From Brachynemurus nebulosus (lineage: Eukaryota; Arthropoda; Insecta; Neuroptera; Myrmeleontidae): a DNA stretch of 64,000 nt. The stretch lies in contig JAPWDM010000005.1 of assembly GCA_035578155.1 (NCBI GenBank), forward strand, positions 43,598,454 to 43,662,453, given 5' to 3'. The translations under genes were made by a program, and so were the position numbers. Below are positions 27,195 to 41,500 of this stretch, in pieces (position 1 is the stretch's first letter; every line of letters begins with the position of its first letter). The notes under the pieces are model-generated. The model was not told the DNA's origin and searched no databases. It saw only the letters and a program-made list of their open reading frames with translations.

Positions 27195-27248
27195 TAAAAC
27201 ATTTTATTTAAAAAAAATCGCATTTATTTATGAATAAAGAGAAATATA
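27193..27248. terminator. Shared 3' end region of TDH and PRIM2
   Basis: Only 54 bp separate the two stop codons. The plus-strand poly(A) signal AATAAA (27193-27198) overlaps the TDH stop. The minus-strand AATAAA for PRIM2 is at 27228-27223, about 21 nt past its stop. The two transcripts must overlap at their 3' ends or end within a few tens of bases. Confidence 0.75.
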
Positions 27249-28556
27249 TTATTTTTTTACATTGGTTTTATTTCCAGATTTCATTTGTGACTCATAATAT
27301 TTCCGACTCTCTTCAAAATACTGATTAGGATGATTAATTGCTGCTGGTGTTCCACCATGAGTATGTTCAAAATATTTACTGCAAGCTAACTGCGCATGAC
27401 CGCCTTTGGCTAAATCACATATTTCAGCAATACCTATAACGAAAATATAGTGAAAAAAATGTGGCTTATTATTTTGCGAGCTATTTGGAGACAAATTTTA
27501 CCTTGACTACTGACTCCGCACTCTGTCAGACATTTTTTCAATGTAGCCTGATCCCACACTCGAAATGGACATCCATTATACTCACCCTGATGCACCGGTG
27601 AACTTATTATGCTTAGACAACTTGGTGGATTATAATTAATTTTGCTGCCCTCCAAACCGTAATTATGGCGGATGTTGTAGGCATATTCTTTCTCGAATTT
27701 GTTCGAGTCGATTTTTTTCGTAAATATTGTTCTGTAATTTTAATAATGTAATTAATTTTTGGATGGTTTCAATGAGTTTTAAGTATGTACCTGAAAAACT
27801 CCAAGCAGCCTTGTACGGAAAGACCGATGCCTTTTAAAAATAGTTGTAATTGTTGCCTTCCATTGTATTTTAAATGATGCTGTCGTTTCATAACTTCGTA
27901 TAAATTTCGAGCACACAATGGGAATGATGTTTTCGATAACGACTCCAAAGAGTTAACAGTAATTTCTTCATTAACAGTCACATACTCCTTTTCGTGTTTA
28001 ACAGAATTACCGATACTTCTGATTAATGGCATAACGCGAGGATCGGTAATATTTTTCAGACCTCTGTTGTATAACTAAAAAAAAAATATATCATTTCTAT
28101 TAAGAGGGTATTCTAGTCTAGAAAGTCGAAAGAATCGATTTTTCTTTTATTTTATATTTTCAAAGTTCAGACCTTTAAGAATAAACCTCTAAAAGGATTT
28201 ACGGAAATTCAAATTATTTTCGGAGTTATGGTTATTTCTTCCTGTGTACTGTGTATCTTTTCAGTGTTAAATTCAAATTTTTAATATAAATTACTGGAAA
28301 CTACTTTTTTTGATACGGTTGACATGATATCTCAAGTTCTAATGCATTGATTTACTTGAAATTTGGTACAGACCTTCTTAATACTATCAAAATTGGTCCA
28401 ACGTAGGAGTTTTTGAAATTTCTTTTTGTTTTTAGTCGAATTTTCTCCGAAAAATTAGACTTATACAGTCTATACGATAAGAGCTGCGAGAGGCGAGACC
28501 AGGGGCGCTATCCGTTTTCGGACCCGTAGAACACGATTATGTAAAAAAAAAAGATG

Positions 28557-28629
<73 letters not shown>

Positions 28630-31281
28630 CCCGCAACCTTTTAATATGTGTAGGACCCCCCTATGGAAGTTAAGAGATGAAATTTGGTAAGTGGGGCTTA
28701 TTCCGATGCACAACAATACTATCAAAGTGGGGTCAAATTTTGGGCAAATTTTTTTTCGGACCCGACCTTTAAGGGGGTGGTGGGGGGCGGAAAAGCAATA
28801 AAACTTTTCCAAACCGGTTTTAAATAATGTTTCGGTCAATTATCTACAACATATCCAAAATTCAGCTTCCCAGGATGATATGGTGGGAGTAGAGGGGGGA
28901 AAAACGATTTTCGCTGGATCTAACAGACCCCCAGCCCCCCAGAATTAACGTAGAGGGTTGAAATTTGGTGTGTTGATAAAGTTCGTACCTAGGTTGTGCT
29001 TTTTGGAGGTTTTAATATTTTACCCCCACCCCCCTCATTTTTAAGCTACAATTTCATGCATTTTCGACGTTTTCGAAGTTTGTACCACTCGCACAGGTCA
29101 CCCGAATAAACCTAGAGGGCTGAAATTTTGTATTCGGATTGAGTTAGTATCAAGGGGGTGCCTTTTGGGGGTCTCGACTTTTAACCCCTACCCCCACCAT
29201 TTTTATACCCAAAAGAACATGATTTTTCTTGTTTTTTAACAGTTTCGTTCGGGTCAAAATCTCCCCAAATAAACCTAGAGGGCTGAAATTTGGTGTACAG
29301 GTTAAGCTAATAGCCAGACACTGTTTTTTGGAGGTTTCAACTTTTAACCCTTACCCCCACGATTTTTACGCCAATATTTCCTTAATTTTTTTGCTTGTTT
29401 TCTAACACGTCTAGAGACTCCATAAGGAAACCTAGAGGGCTGAAATTTTGTACGTGTATTCAGTTGGTATCCAGCTAGTACCTTGTAGGGAGTCCACATC
29501 ACTTTTCCCCCCACTTCTCCCATTTTTACATCGGAACTGAATGCTATTGTTAAATGTGTTTTAAAAGCATTATGTTTATTCTAAATACAAGTAGGCGAAT
29601 AGTAATTTTAAAAAATTTAAAAAAAGTGAACTTACTTTTATGACAAATGAAATACATACATATTAAGTAATTTAAAAATGTTATTAAAGTCACTGTTTAT
29701 TTATAAATTAGGAATTTTGGATTTTTAGTATTTATAAAATAGAAATTTTGGATTTTTTTGGAAAGAAAAAATATCTTTATAAAGGCCTTCCAGTTTACTA
29801 TTTAAGGTCCTTTTTTAATTTTTAAAACTAAAACATAAAGGCAATTAGCGGATAAACATGGGCAGGAATGTCCTCGTACGAATTGTGTTGGCTTTTTTTC
29901 TGCTACCTGTTTTCGGCACAAAATTGAAATTTACTGAGATACAGCCCTTAAATACTTAAAACCTTTTTTTAAAGCCTCGATCAGCCGAACACTCATCACC
30001 AGTTTTGAAACCAACAAAATGACAATTCGGTTGTAGACTTTCAATCACATTTCGCTTGTAGACATTCAATACCGAAGATGAAGGGGAAAATTCGACTACC
30101 GTGATGGGGCCCCGCTGCTCACGGCGTTTTTTTTTTACTATGTTTAATAAATTTTTAAAGTTGAAAAAAGGAGACAACAAATGATTCTTTTTAAATGAAC
30201 GCCATTTTGTAAAAAAATTTATTTTTTCAAATCGGCTACGTCCAACTAATTCTACGTTCTTGTTTTTTAAGAATTAACTAAAATTTTGTGTTTCAGATCA
30301 CCAGGAGGGTTGGAATCACGTCAGCCAGGAAACACCTTTTTTTTGAGTCCCCACTTTGCCGGCCTGTACCGATTTCAATTTTGAATTTTTTTTTAAATTT
30401 TTATACTTTTCAAATATCAATAAAAAACTGTTAAAAAATGGATACTAAAAATGTTTGCTGTTTTTTTTTCTTATTACGCCCGTAAAATCACTTCAAAATC
30501 GAGCCTCTAGACTACCTTAAATATTATATTTCAAAATATAATTTCTAAACATACTTACAGCTAATCGCTCCTGTAGATAACATCGATATGTAGTTTCCAA
30601 TATTGAGCCAAGATCAAAATGTGGAACATACGCATATCCTTTCCAAATTAAGCAAGATAAGTCGCCGATTAATTCTACGGCGACTGTGAAAGGTACTTCA
30701 TAAAAATCGACTGTATCAAATAAACCAACTACTAATTTCGGTGTACAGATTATTAATAAATCTTTCAATTCTTGTTTCTTATTTTTTGAAATTGATTTAT
30801 ATGGAAAATTATTAATCCGTATGAACTCCAAAATTGAACTCTCGCTTAAATTTTGAAATTTGAGATTAAATAGATTCATTTCTAGGTTTGTAATCCATTG
30901 ACGTTTCTCTTCGGAATCACAAAATCCTAACAGTGTAACACAATGCGATAAATAATCTTTTCGACGTCTACGGACATCGTCTACGGTTTTCTTGTGGCCT
31001 GGATTAAATATAAGCCGCCAATAATCATTTAGATCTTCGCTACGTAAACGTTCTTGTATCGATTTTTTCCATTCGTCCGAAAAATAGGCATATCCTTTAT
31101 CGCTTGCTGATTTAATAGCCATCAAAACACTAATACGTTCTGCCAGAATATCTTCAAGTTCGGAAATTTGAATTTCTTCACTTGGAGGTTCACGATAAAA
31201 TGTTACATCATGTGGATATAGTTTAATTAATTCTTCAAACGGTAAAGCTCTATCTGAAATTTTCAAGTCGTGCATATCCAT
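27249..31281 (-). CDS. PRIM2: DNA primase large subunit (4 exons, 473 aa)
   Basis: Exons in transcript order are 30559-31281, 27791-28074, 27502-27731 and 27249-27433, with GT-AG borders and matching phases. PRIM2 pairs with PRIM1 and DNA polymerase alpha to make the RNA primers that start nuclear DNA replication. The N-terminal half shows YPHDVTFYREPPSEE and the region of the RRRKDYLSHC motif. The C-terminal domain keeps the four cysteines that hold the 4Fe-4S cluster: Cys295 (SFPLCARNL), Cys374 (PPSCLSII), Cys390 (GEYNGCPFR) and Cys430 (LACSKYF). Their spacing is close to the human protein. FLKGIGL, YAYNIRHNYGLEG and NHPNQYFEESRKYY are also diagnostic. About 36 residues shorter than human PRIM2, mainly at the variable C-terminus. 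Intron 1 is 2.48 kb because of nested transposons. Confidence 0.96.
28433..30131. repeat. 1.7-kb dispersed repeat, copy A
   Basis: From TTTTAGTCGAATTTTCTCCG to GCTGCTCACGGCGTTTTT it is nearly identical to 58222-59912. It contains a (TA)n run (28561-28626). It then has about four diverged ~160-bp modules each with AACCTAGAGGGCTGAAATTT followed by a run of CCCCCACC. It ends in a short hairpin (CCGTGA ... TCACGG around GGGGCCCC). No protein is encoded. The class is unknown; a terminal hairpin is seen in Helitrons but the required ends are not evident. Confidence 0.85.
28561..28626. repeat. (TA)n microsatellite
   Basis: About 33 uninterrupted TA units inside copy A of the 1.7-kb repeat. A shorter equivalent lies at the same place in copy B (58350-58410). 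Confidence 0.98.
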
Positions 31282-31889
31282 TTTTTTCTTATTAATTTTT
31301 TCTTTTATCAGACCGTGTGTTTATGGTTTTGACACTTGAAACATTTTCCCGCCTATTTGAAAGATCGACAGATCATATGTAGATCAATTATTTGTTGGTA
31401 ATGCATATTGCTTTCTTTCCGATATTCAAGATACTCACTTGTGTTTTACCGTAAATAGGTATCAATCGGACACATAAGTGTATTACTTTACAACACAAAA
31501 AGTATTTTCAAGGTTATCAAATTATTTAAGATTTTTATAAACACATTAAACATAAGATTTCTATACTTCCATAAACTTTACTGTAGTAAAGTAATCATAC
31601 TTGCGTAAATTTTTAATAGATTAAAGAATAGTACTCATAATAGAAATGTAGAAAAATACGATATGAAGTTTGAATTCTTGCCGATTGATAGTACTTTACA
31701 GTACTGCTAGTACTGTTCGCAGCAATTTACAACTATGTATCTAAATTATAAGTTAAAAATGGATGTGAATTTTTTCGACCGTTTTTGTGAATTTAAGAGA
31801 AAAGTTACTAAAAAACGATATTGTAAACTAGGGAGTTGTAAACCTTCAAAGTTGTTATTGAATTTAATAATAAATTTGGAGGCTTGTAA
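31282..31889. other. Upstream region of PRIM2, no further gene
   Basis: AT-rich sequence holding the presumed PRIM2 promoter. A small palindrome CTTTACTGTAGTAAAG (near 31577) is the only structure seen. Confidence 0.4.
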
Positions 31890-32463
31890 TAGTAGCACTA
31901 CACTCTCGTCGAGGCAACACGAGGCGATGCGAGGCCGAGAGTGTAGTTGATGCTCTCGTGTTACCTCGCCTCGCCTCGTCAAGCCTTGCCTCGCCTCGTC
32001 AGGTCTCCGATCTGAGTCGGTTTTTTGTCACAAGTTAAAGGACACGAGACACGAGGCGAGGCGATCAACTACACTCTCGCATATACTCGTGTGTTGATAT
32101 TGCATATGTTGCATATCTGCGCACTATTATGTTTTTATACATAACCTAAAATCATGCCTTAAATTTACAAAAACGTTATTTTAAACGTTGTTTTAAACTT
32201 TTTTGTGTAATATGCGTGAAGAAAATTATAGGATTCAACAGTACATAGAACTGCAGCAGCAGTTATTTGAATCCATATCACCGACATTATCCATCTTGTC
32301 CATCTATGATTGACATTTCAAACTATACGAACGCGTATGAGCAGTATGAATAACTGAGTAATGAGCGAGAGTGTAGACGGTACATACTCGTGTTGTCTCG
32401 CCTCGTCAAAATCTCGACGAACGTCTCGTCGAGGCGACCTCGCGAGAATGTAGTGCTACTATT
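31890..32463. mobile_element. TIR element rich in CTCG/CGAG, just past the HYDIN 3' end
   Basis: Left ATAGTAGCACTACACTCTCG and right (reverse complement) ATAGTAGCACTACATTCTCG. The interior has many copies of CCTCGCCTCG and its complement CGAGGCGAGG, so the arms can pair at several registers. No coding capacity. It lies 53 bp from the HYDIN stop codon, so HYDIN transcripts probably end in or near it. Confidence 0.8.
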
Positions 32464-32515
32464 AAATATTAATTAATACTTTATATAAATTTTTAAAAAT
32501 ATGTATAAAAATATT

Positions 32516-35500
32516 TTATATTTCATTTTGAAAATAATAAGGCCATATAATATGCGATAAATCTGAACTTCTTGGTGTGATTGTAACTTTCCCGATTATA
32601 AGACTTCGTGCAGAATTTCTGTAAGGTGTATCTTTAAAATTAATTTGAATCTTCTTAACGGCTTTTGATCGAATCTTGTCACTTCCACTTTTTGATTGAA
32701 CTACAATATTTTGACTTGGTTCACTATAAATAACGAATTCTTCATCTTTTAAAAATGGATTTCTAAATTCAATATCAAACGTTTTTGCAATTGTAAAGGG
32801 TCCTTGAGGTATCGGCATTAAACTTTCGCCTTGGATTGGAAAACTAAAAGAATTTTTTCTTGATTAACGTCAACTTTTAAGTGCTTATTTAATTTACTTA
32901 CGTAAAAGTCCCAGCCAGTGCTGAAGTTGCAATAATATCACATTCAGTTATCCCAAGATCACTCGGGTTAAATATAATTTTAATAGGGGATTTTGAATTG
33001 GGGGCTACATCAATCGATTTTGGTACAGAGAACATTTTAGGATTTGTTGACTAAAATGAAAATTAGATAGGAATTTTAATTAAAACAAATTTTCAGCGTT
33101 ATTGTTTGTATCAAACCGTACAGTTAGTGAGAAATTTGCTATCTTTTGGGTAAAATTTTCGACGTTTACAAAATCTTCAGCTACTGTACCCAGATAGGTT
33201 TGAATTTTCGTCAATTTTTCTTTTTCTTGTGGTAATGCAATCAAGTGAAGCTCATAGTTGAACGAGGTAGGAATATTTATAACTTTTAATTCCAGTTGCA
33301 CTTTTGAATCTTGTTCATTTGGTGGACGATAAGTTAAAGTCAATGTCATCTGAAAAGAAATTAAATTCGAACCTTTCTCGGTAATTAAAAAAAAATTTGT
33401 ACCTTTTGTTCGGCTGGAATATAAAATTGTGGTGTAAATTCGATATAAGGTGACGCACACTTTCCTTCTACATTAAGAGGCTGATCTGTGGGATTTTCTA
33501 ATAGTAAATTATATGAAATAAACCTTCGTGCTTGTGTTTTAATTTGTATAGTTTGAATACATTCATTCGGTATTGCGTTTATCCTTAATATAAAGGGTAA
33601 ATATTCCTGGGTGTTTGGATTTATGAAACAGACCTAAATAAAAAGGTCATTAGTACCAGAAATAGTAATTAGGGTCCACATAACGAGTGAATTACTTTGA
33701 AATTTAAAATTCCCTCGTTAAAAATGTATATTTTCCATGCAAATTCCTTTTCCTCATTTCCAGCGACTTCAACAAAATTTCTGGAAGTTATTTTAAAATA
33801 TGGACAATTTGTCATTTGATTAGTATGTTCAGTTATAACTAAAAATTTCTGAGATTCTCTTAGCCAATTTTTAACAGGTAGTAGAATTAGTTGTTCTTCT
33901 TTAGTTTTTAAATTGACTTTTATCTCATTCACTGGTAAAGGATGTTGGGAGATACCTCTTAGGTTATATTTCAAAATTTTACCATTTGGATATTTAAATA
34001 TTATATAGCCCTGGAAAAAAAAATATAAAACATTCTGAAAATTTAAATTTGCTAGAAAAAATTGAAACTGGAAATCAAATTTTAGTCTTTGTCCTTGAAT
34101 GTATTAATAATACTAAAAAATGTATTAAATATTTATTATACTTCATGAAAACTCTTATTTAGAGTCATTGTCATTGGACTGTAAAAAATTTCACATTGAC
34201 CAAGACCAAGGGGTTGAATTACGACCTTCTCAGAGCATGTGAAGTATTCGCCAATCATTTCTGGACGTAATTCTACAGTTTCATTTATTCTGAAACAAAA
34301 AAGAGCACAAAATAGTTCTTTTAATAAGTTTTAAAAAGAAGAAGATTCCATACGGATTTTCAAGTCGAATTATTGATGAATTTTCGGTCCGAACTGGTGT
34401 AACAATTTCGACAGTACTAACTGGTGGAGGCAATTCTTCACAGCGCCCGTTAAATACAATTATTTGGTTTTTCAATTTTCCTTCAAACTTACAAATGGCC
34501 TAGTGAAAAATTTTATAAGAAATACTGACGATTGGTCTCAAAATAATAGAAAAGATAGAAGGGTAGGAATAATTTTGCTTTTGTAGGTTCAAAAACTGAT
34601 TGTTTTCGCCACCTAGATGTAATTTTACTAACCTCTGCTCGAAACAGGCATGGACCTACTGACTTGGGTAAGAATGTCACCGTATGTCGTATCTCAGAAC
34701 CTGGTGCAATGAATCCTTCCATGGGAGACATTGAAAAATAACCATATTCCTGCTTAATTTCCCACTGAAATCTAATTAAAACAGCAATAATGATTATCTA
34801 TCAGGAAAAACTCTTCGAAAAAATTATCCTCAAAAATTACTTTGAACCAATATTTCCATTGTTTAACAGCAAAAAATACGATTCCATTGGACATTCTTTG
34901 ACAACTATTCCGAAAGGTATGACAGATCGATTTAAAGAAACACTCGCGCCTACAGTGGCTCCTTTTACTGTAGCAATTGGTATTATTTCTTCGTAAAGTT
35001 GTACGCCAAGTTTTTCTTCAAATGGCTTCAAAAACATTTTTGGGTTAAATGTAACCGTTACGGTTGCTTCTTTTCTTGTAGCAATTGTTAAATTTTCAGG
35101 TGTTATATATAACGATTTCAGATGCTCTTCATTTTTATCTCCTAATTGATTCTTCAAAGGAATTACTGTGGGAACCGTGGGAACTACCGTTGTTGTAGTT
35201 CTTTTACTAGCAGAACGATTCGTCGACTTTCGGCTACATCAAATATTAACCAAATTATTTATGGTTACCCCAGACCAAATCAATGTTTTGACTTACGATT
35301 TTGACGGTTTAACCTCCAAACGTTTCTCAAAATCTTTGGCGTTTAGTGGTTCTGTTTTTTCGAAAGACATTGGTAATTTATTAAACAAGTTTACAATACA
35401 TTTTATCAATTCTAAACTATCATTTTTCAAAATAATGGATCTGCTAACTGTTTCATCAATCCCCACCTTAAGAATAATTAAGATAAGTGAAAAATTGAGT

Positions 35501-38500
35501 CTAGATCAAAGACATATTTGAATTACCTTTCCAAAATCAATTATCCTGTCAGGAGGATCAATTAAATCAATCAGAATATCAATTCCTTCTCCTTCAATTA
35601 TGATATCATGACTATATTTTGAATTAATTGTAAATTTAAGAACTGATCTATACTGCTTCTTCTCCCTTGGCTGGAAAAGGATTTCAATACTTTCTGTCTC
35701 TTTGGGGCTAATCGTATTGATATTGAACTTAACATTTAAAAATGGTGTGTCGTTCGAAACATTTTCTAATCTGGATTTTGAAATAATTATTAAACGATAC
35801 CTGTATATGACAAACTGCATTAACTTACGTTAAAGGAACTTTGTCTAAATTTTTAAATTGCAACGTTTTCTTATAAAGCCATGTTGTTGGTTTGGAACGA
35901 ATGAAACATCGAGCAAAATTGCAATGACTAAAGGAAAACTTGTAGATGGGAGATAACGAGTCCAAACTAAGAAGAAGCTTGTAAGTTGGGCCATAAGCAA
36001 CCTAAGTTCAAAAGTTATTTTAAAATAACGAACAATTTCGGAACCTGTTTTTTTTGATAACCGTATTAATACCTCAAGATTAACTGGTATCTTATCAATT
36101 TTCGTATTTTCCAAAGATTTTATGGTCATCCTACATGTTTCTATTTCATTCGATTTCACACTTCCTTTATCTGGATCAATATCAATAGCAAACTTACTTT
36201 GCAAATCATCTCTGTCGAAACTCCAAACGTAAAAGAATTTAGTATGTCCACAGTTTTTGAGTGAAAATACTAAAATTTCTGGGGTAGTATCACTTAGCTG
36301 AAATTTAAAAAAAAATGAAGATGGGTCTTCGAAAATGTATTCTTAAAAACATACATCTTTAATATTTATCCAGTGGGCTTCCCCAAGATTCACAGTTGAT
36401 GCTGGCAATCCTTGTCTCTCATAAGACAACGTGGATTCTATGGAATAACATTTGGCACAGACAGGAAGTTTTAGTGGGTTGGCCAGTCCAGTAATTTTGC
36501 AGTGTAAGTCAAACACGAATTCCCCACTTATTTTTGCTTGAAATGTGATCCTGCGTTACAAAAATTTAGTAAATAAAAGACAACAAAAAATCCCAATAAA
36601 TTATTACTTAATTCTTTTCTCCGAATTCCGTTTTATGGATCCTTTGATTTCATCCATGATCACTTTTTGTTGATATTTATCGTACGAACACAATGAATCT
36701 TCCAAAAATTCAAATTTAATGTCATGATCCGTCTCATCATTTCGTAAAATGATTTCTTGTTGCATATCGATTCCAATTATGGTTGGTTGAAAATTAATCA
36801 CAGAATTGAGGAAATACACTTTAGCCTCACGAACATTTGCAACGAATAAGAAATTTTCCTTGTAAGGATAATTGTCAATTTGAAAAATGTATTTTTCTTC
36901 AAACACCCCCAACGATATGGGTGAGAAAGTAAATTCGAAATAATCGTAGCAATTTTTTTGGATGACACCAAACGGTTGTTGACAGTGGAACAAGGTTATA
37001 TCATCGGGTGAATCCTTTTGCACATACCACGAATAGTGTAAATCCTGATGATTTGGATTTAGTACTTTCAAACTCCTGTATAAATTTTTTTTTTAATATT
37101 TACTGCTAGTTTAATTTATTTTACAAATACCTTTTGAATGTCCGTTTCAGCCCCAAACATTCAATCTCGATAACCTTCCATTCCCCTTCCAAAATGGGTA
37201 GCGTACTATCCCGACGACCACTTTTTATATAATCGCTAAATTTCGTTTGAAAGTGGCAGTATGTCATGATTCCGGTACCAATTACCGTAATCTGTATGTT
37301 ATCCATTTGTGGATCCAAATATTTGATTTCTGATTCGAGGATGATTTCGTGTTGAATGAGATCCAATGGTTTAAATGTGATTTCAAATTCCTGTTCAGAA
37401 TTTGGTGGTATTTGAACAAAATCCGGTTTAATATTAAATGGAGTGTAATCTTCTTCAGTAGGAATTGTGGTAGGAATGTTTAGTGATGCTTTCATATCTT
37501 CAGCCGATATTAACCAGTTTTCTAAAAAAAAAGTATAAGTAATTGAAAATTTTTATGCAACTTTGAGAAGGAAATTCCTTTTTTTTCAGGGATTCAATTT
37601 ATGGATATTTTTGTAGGAGTCGATTTAAAGAATCACTAATCTGTTAAATTATCCTATGCCCTTTAAAAAACGTATAATGGGGAAAGATTAGGATGAGGCT
37701 TTTTTTATTAACCTCTCTTTATAACCGAGGAAGATTTTGGTCTACTTTCCTACAGAAACCAAACAATTTGAAAAAGTGGAATATCACAAACTACTAGATC
37801 TTGTCACTCAATCGGTAACTGAAAGAGATGATATTATCCTATGAAAGTAACCTTTGCCAGTTAGCGAAGTTAGTTTTGGTTTAATTCGTTTGCGCATTGA
37901 AGGTGGCCGATAATTTTGATAAGCGTCTTCGACAGATGTATTAGGTTCTCCATAAACATCACTCAAATTATATTTTTTACTTTCTTTTAAGTACCAGTCT
38001 ATTGTTATAGTTACTTCACCATTATTAATAACTGAAAATCGCTTACTCTTTTGCTGAAAAAAAAAAAAAAAACAATGTATTTTAATCCAAACTTTCCCAA
38101 GATATAATTAAAATTCTACCTCAAATATACGTGTGTCATCAAATATTATTGCTTCCTCATGGCTACTAATATAGCTTGAATAGGTAACTTTTCCCGAAAC
38201 GTCAATAACATATTGCTTCTCACTGTTTGGTAGAATTTTGATATTTTCTGGTTCTTCTGTTTCCATTGTAGAACGTTTTATTCTAGGGCTCTCTCCTTCG
38301 TTATTTATATTTGTGAGCATTATTTCCGTTTGTTTCTCATCAAACTGAGTCGATTCCGGTAGGTCTAACTTGGCTTTCCAGGTAGTTAAGCTTACGTCAA
38401 TCTGAAATTATTACCAGTTTTAAAATCCATCAGCTTTTTAACTGCCAGGCTACTATTGATGATAATATTTTCAATACTACATTCAAGATTGTAAACAGAA

Positions 38501-41500
38501 TAGCTGTCTAGAGTTTAAAGAATTGTAGAATTCGAACTTGCAACCCTTTACACTGTAGTTTATGGCTACTTGTTATCCTAGGCATAATTACGTATTCTTA
38601 TTACTGCCATCGCAGGATGGCAGTCCAGAGTTATAAGGTCTAAGCAACAAAGCACGGATAAAAATTATAATTACATTTTCAATAGTTTTTGGCTTTTCTG
38701 AAATGAATGTTGCAACAATATTTTTTGTACTATTTCCGACAATAAAACCTCTCGAAGGCATAAACGCTATACTTGATGGTTTTGTAGAATCATCACGCTC
38801 AATATTTTCTCTGTTGTTAAACTGAAATTTCAATAATTCTTCGCAACAGTTATGAATTGAAAATGGTACAGTAATCAACGCATTGACATAGCCGACACCA
38901 AAATCAAGATTATACGATGAAGCAGCTGCTTGAAGTACACGTTCCGGTTGAAGCAGACTCGATTGTTTTCGTGTACCAGATGACGAAATTTTTCCTCCTT
39001 TACTTTTTCTCTTCCCGGAAGACATTCGAATCGATTCTTTTAATTCTGGATTCAATAATGACATTTTCTTTATTGACAATCCACTTATGAAAATGTCTTC
39101 GGAAATTGCTTCAGCGCAGAGTGATACCTTTTTATTTTCGAAAGGATTATCCACAATTAGAATATTTAAGGTTGCTTTAAAGGTTCCCGTTTGTTTACAG
39201 ATAAAAATAATGTCAAAACTCGCAACAGCATCAGGTTCCATTTTAAAAGCCCAATTAAAATAAGTACCATCAACTAAAAACATAAGTTGTGTGAGTAAAG
39301 AATCCAGAAAGTTAGCGTACAATGACCTTATGACTTACGTGGTAAATTTTCTGGCCTACACGTTATCAATTTATACGTTTCTTTATCAATTTTCAGCGTG
39401 AAATAATCCAAATCATTATTAGTTAATTCAACAATAACTTTTGTAGCCAGTTCCCCAACATTTTTTAATTGTAATTTTTTTGTGTATGTATTTTGAACGA
39501 TGGAAAGTGGAAAATTAATTTGATATTCGTTTTCAGAAAAGATTAATTGAGGTTCTGTTATAACTATTTGAGGTAGTTGCCCCTCTCCACTTAATATAAA
39601 ATTGAAGGTTTTTGCCTCAAGTGGAGGAGGCATAAGTAACGCTATCGAAACATCAGCAGAATATTTCTAAAAAAAGAGTATGGCACATTATCTCCGTCCA
39701 GGAGAATCTTGATTGAATAAATTAAGTATACTTTCATAATAGTTGGTGCAAAATCAATATTAAACGCTTTTTCGGAGAATGATTCAATTGTAAGCCGCCG
39801 GGGATAAATTTCAAACGAATCCTGCGTCATTATCTTATCAGTATCTATTGCCAGTGTATTTCTTCTCTTTAATTTCGTATCCAAAGTAATAAAATCAATT
39901 TCTACGACTGCTTTAATAACACTTGTGTTTTTAATTCGAACTCGTGTTGAAATCTTTTTACGCAAGCAAACTCTTTTAAAATTTAAGAGAGGTTTATCAT
40001 TGTCTTTGGTTAGAATTACGTAGGACCCAACCTAAAAGTAATCAAGGCCAAAAAAAAATCTTGAATAATTCTAAAGAATTTTATTATTTACCTGTTTGGG
40101 AATATCTAAATTGTTTTCATCGATATAAGCTTCACGAAATATTTGATCCAAGTCATTAAAGTTCACGTCAGGCAAAACAAATTCTGATTTCAAACTTATC
40201 GCATGCCCGTTTTCAAAGCATGGCAGACATTCAGAGATTTTAACTTTTATGTCTTTTAAAAATGTTCCCACTGTTTGGGATTTTGCTGTTATTGTTACCG
40301 TAGCTACTTCTCCATTTTTAACAGTATTCATTGTATTCGTAATTTGGTATACGCCAAGATTTATGGATTTTATTTTTGGTGATCTGTAGGCAGATAAATT
40401 ATTACCTAAACTTCCAAACTAAAATATTTTAGTAAGGTATAATTATGACAAAATACAGTTACCTTTTTTGGCTCTTTTTACTTTTGCTAGTTTTACCACT
40501 TTTAACAGATGAAACTAGAGTAACAGAAGTTCCCTCAGAGGGTTCTACTTCGACGATATATTGAAAAGAAAATTTCCCAGTATTTTTGATACTAAGCTGG
40601 AGCTGTTTTTGTTCATATAATATTAAAGGCCCAAAATCAACTAAAGTTGGATTTATTTCATATCTAACAATAAAACAGAAGTACATATAGACTACTTTCT
40701 CTCTTAAGCGTATTAATTTGGTTTAGCTTACTCCGAGTAAAAAGAACTGACAGAAACTTGGAGAGGAAATTGAGCAATTCTAGCTTTCGTGGCATTATCA
40801 GTCAAATGCACCATGAAAGCGTCAATTTTTTTCAAAGTGAGAGCAACTTTTGGCAAAACTGAAAGTGTAATTGGTACAAGAGTGTTTTTTGGTAAGATTC
40901 CTTCGAGTGGTTGCACACACCATATAATTTTCTTCTTGTTTAATTGTTTATTATAGATAAGTTCAATTCTAGAAGTAAATAAATACATAAGATTGTAAAA
41001 AAGACTTCTACTACCTAGGCACCTTACCTAAAATCAACCGGATATGGTCCACGATTAAACAACCCAACGTCCTGTTGATAAAGTGTTAAGACTTTAACAT
41101 CCCCAAATTCTACGTGAGTATATTCAGGCGAGGCAAAATAAACATCCACATCCACGTCAAAAGATTCAGCAAGAAGTTGAATTGAACTGCTAACTAGAGG
41201 ATCTCCTCGCGCCTCATTTTCATATATCTCATACTTCAAATTCGTGTCTATAGTTTGAGCTTTATAACCGGTATACTCAATTCCAATTGTCACAGAAGAC
41301 TTAGGAGCTACGGAGCCTTGTATTGCTGAGAAATCAAACCCTAACTCTTTAATTCGTTCGAAATCAACAAAACGCCACAGCATGTTGACAATGCTATTGT
41401 TTTTGATGGTGACAAAACGTTGAACTTTACGAAATATTAAAATTCGATTAAAATCAATTTGTTTTTCTACGACATGACAGTCAAATTTGGCTCCGGTTAC

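Larger units (their letters stand above)
28104..30516. mobile_element. TTAA-flanked element interrupted by a 1.7-kb repeat, in PRIM2 intron 1
   Basis: TTAA at 28100-28103 and at 30517-30520 brackets the insert. The inner edges (GGTATTCTAGTCTAGA on the left; TCTAGACTACC on the right) resemble each other in inverse. The right 380 bp (a TTTCAGATCACCAGG block, then AATCACGTCAGCCAGG, then TTTTTTTGAGTCCCCAC) parallels the right arm of the TDH-intron MITE. The middle (28433-30131) is a separate repeat with a second copy at 58222-59912, so this is a nested insertion. Confidence 0.7.

Noticed and set aside
28537..28839. Open frames containing YIYIYI runs (also near 56350-56720 and 58222-58483)
   Set aside because: Products of TA/TG microsatellites, not proteins.
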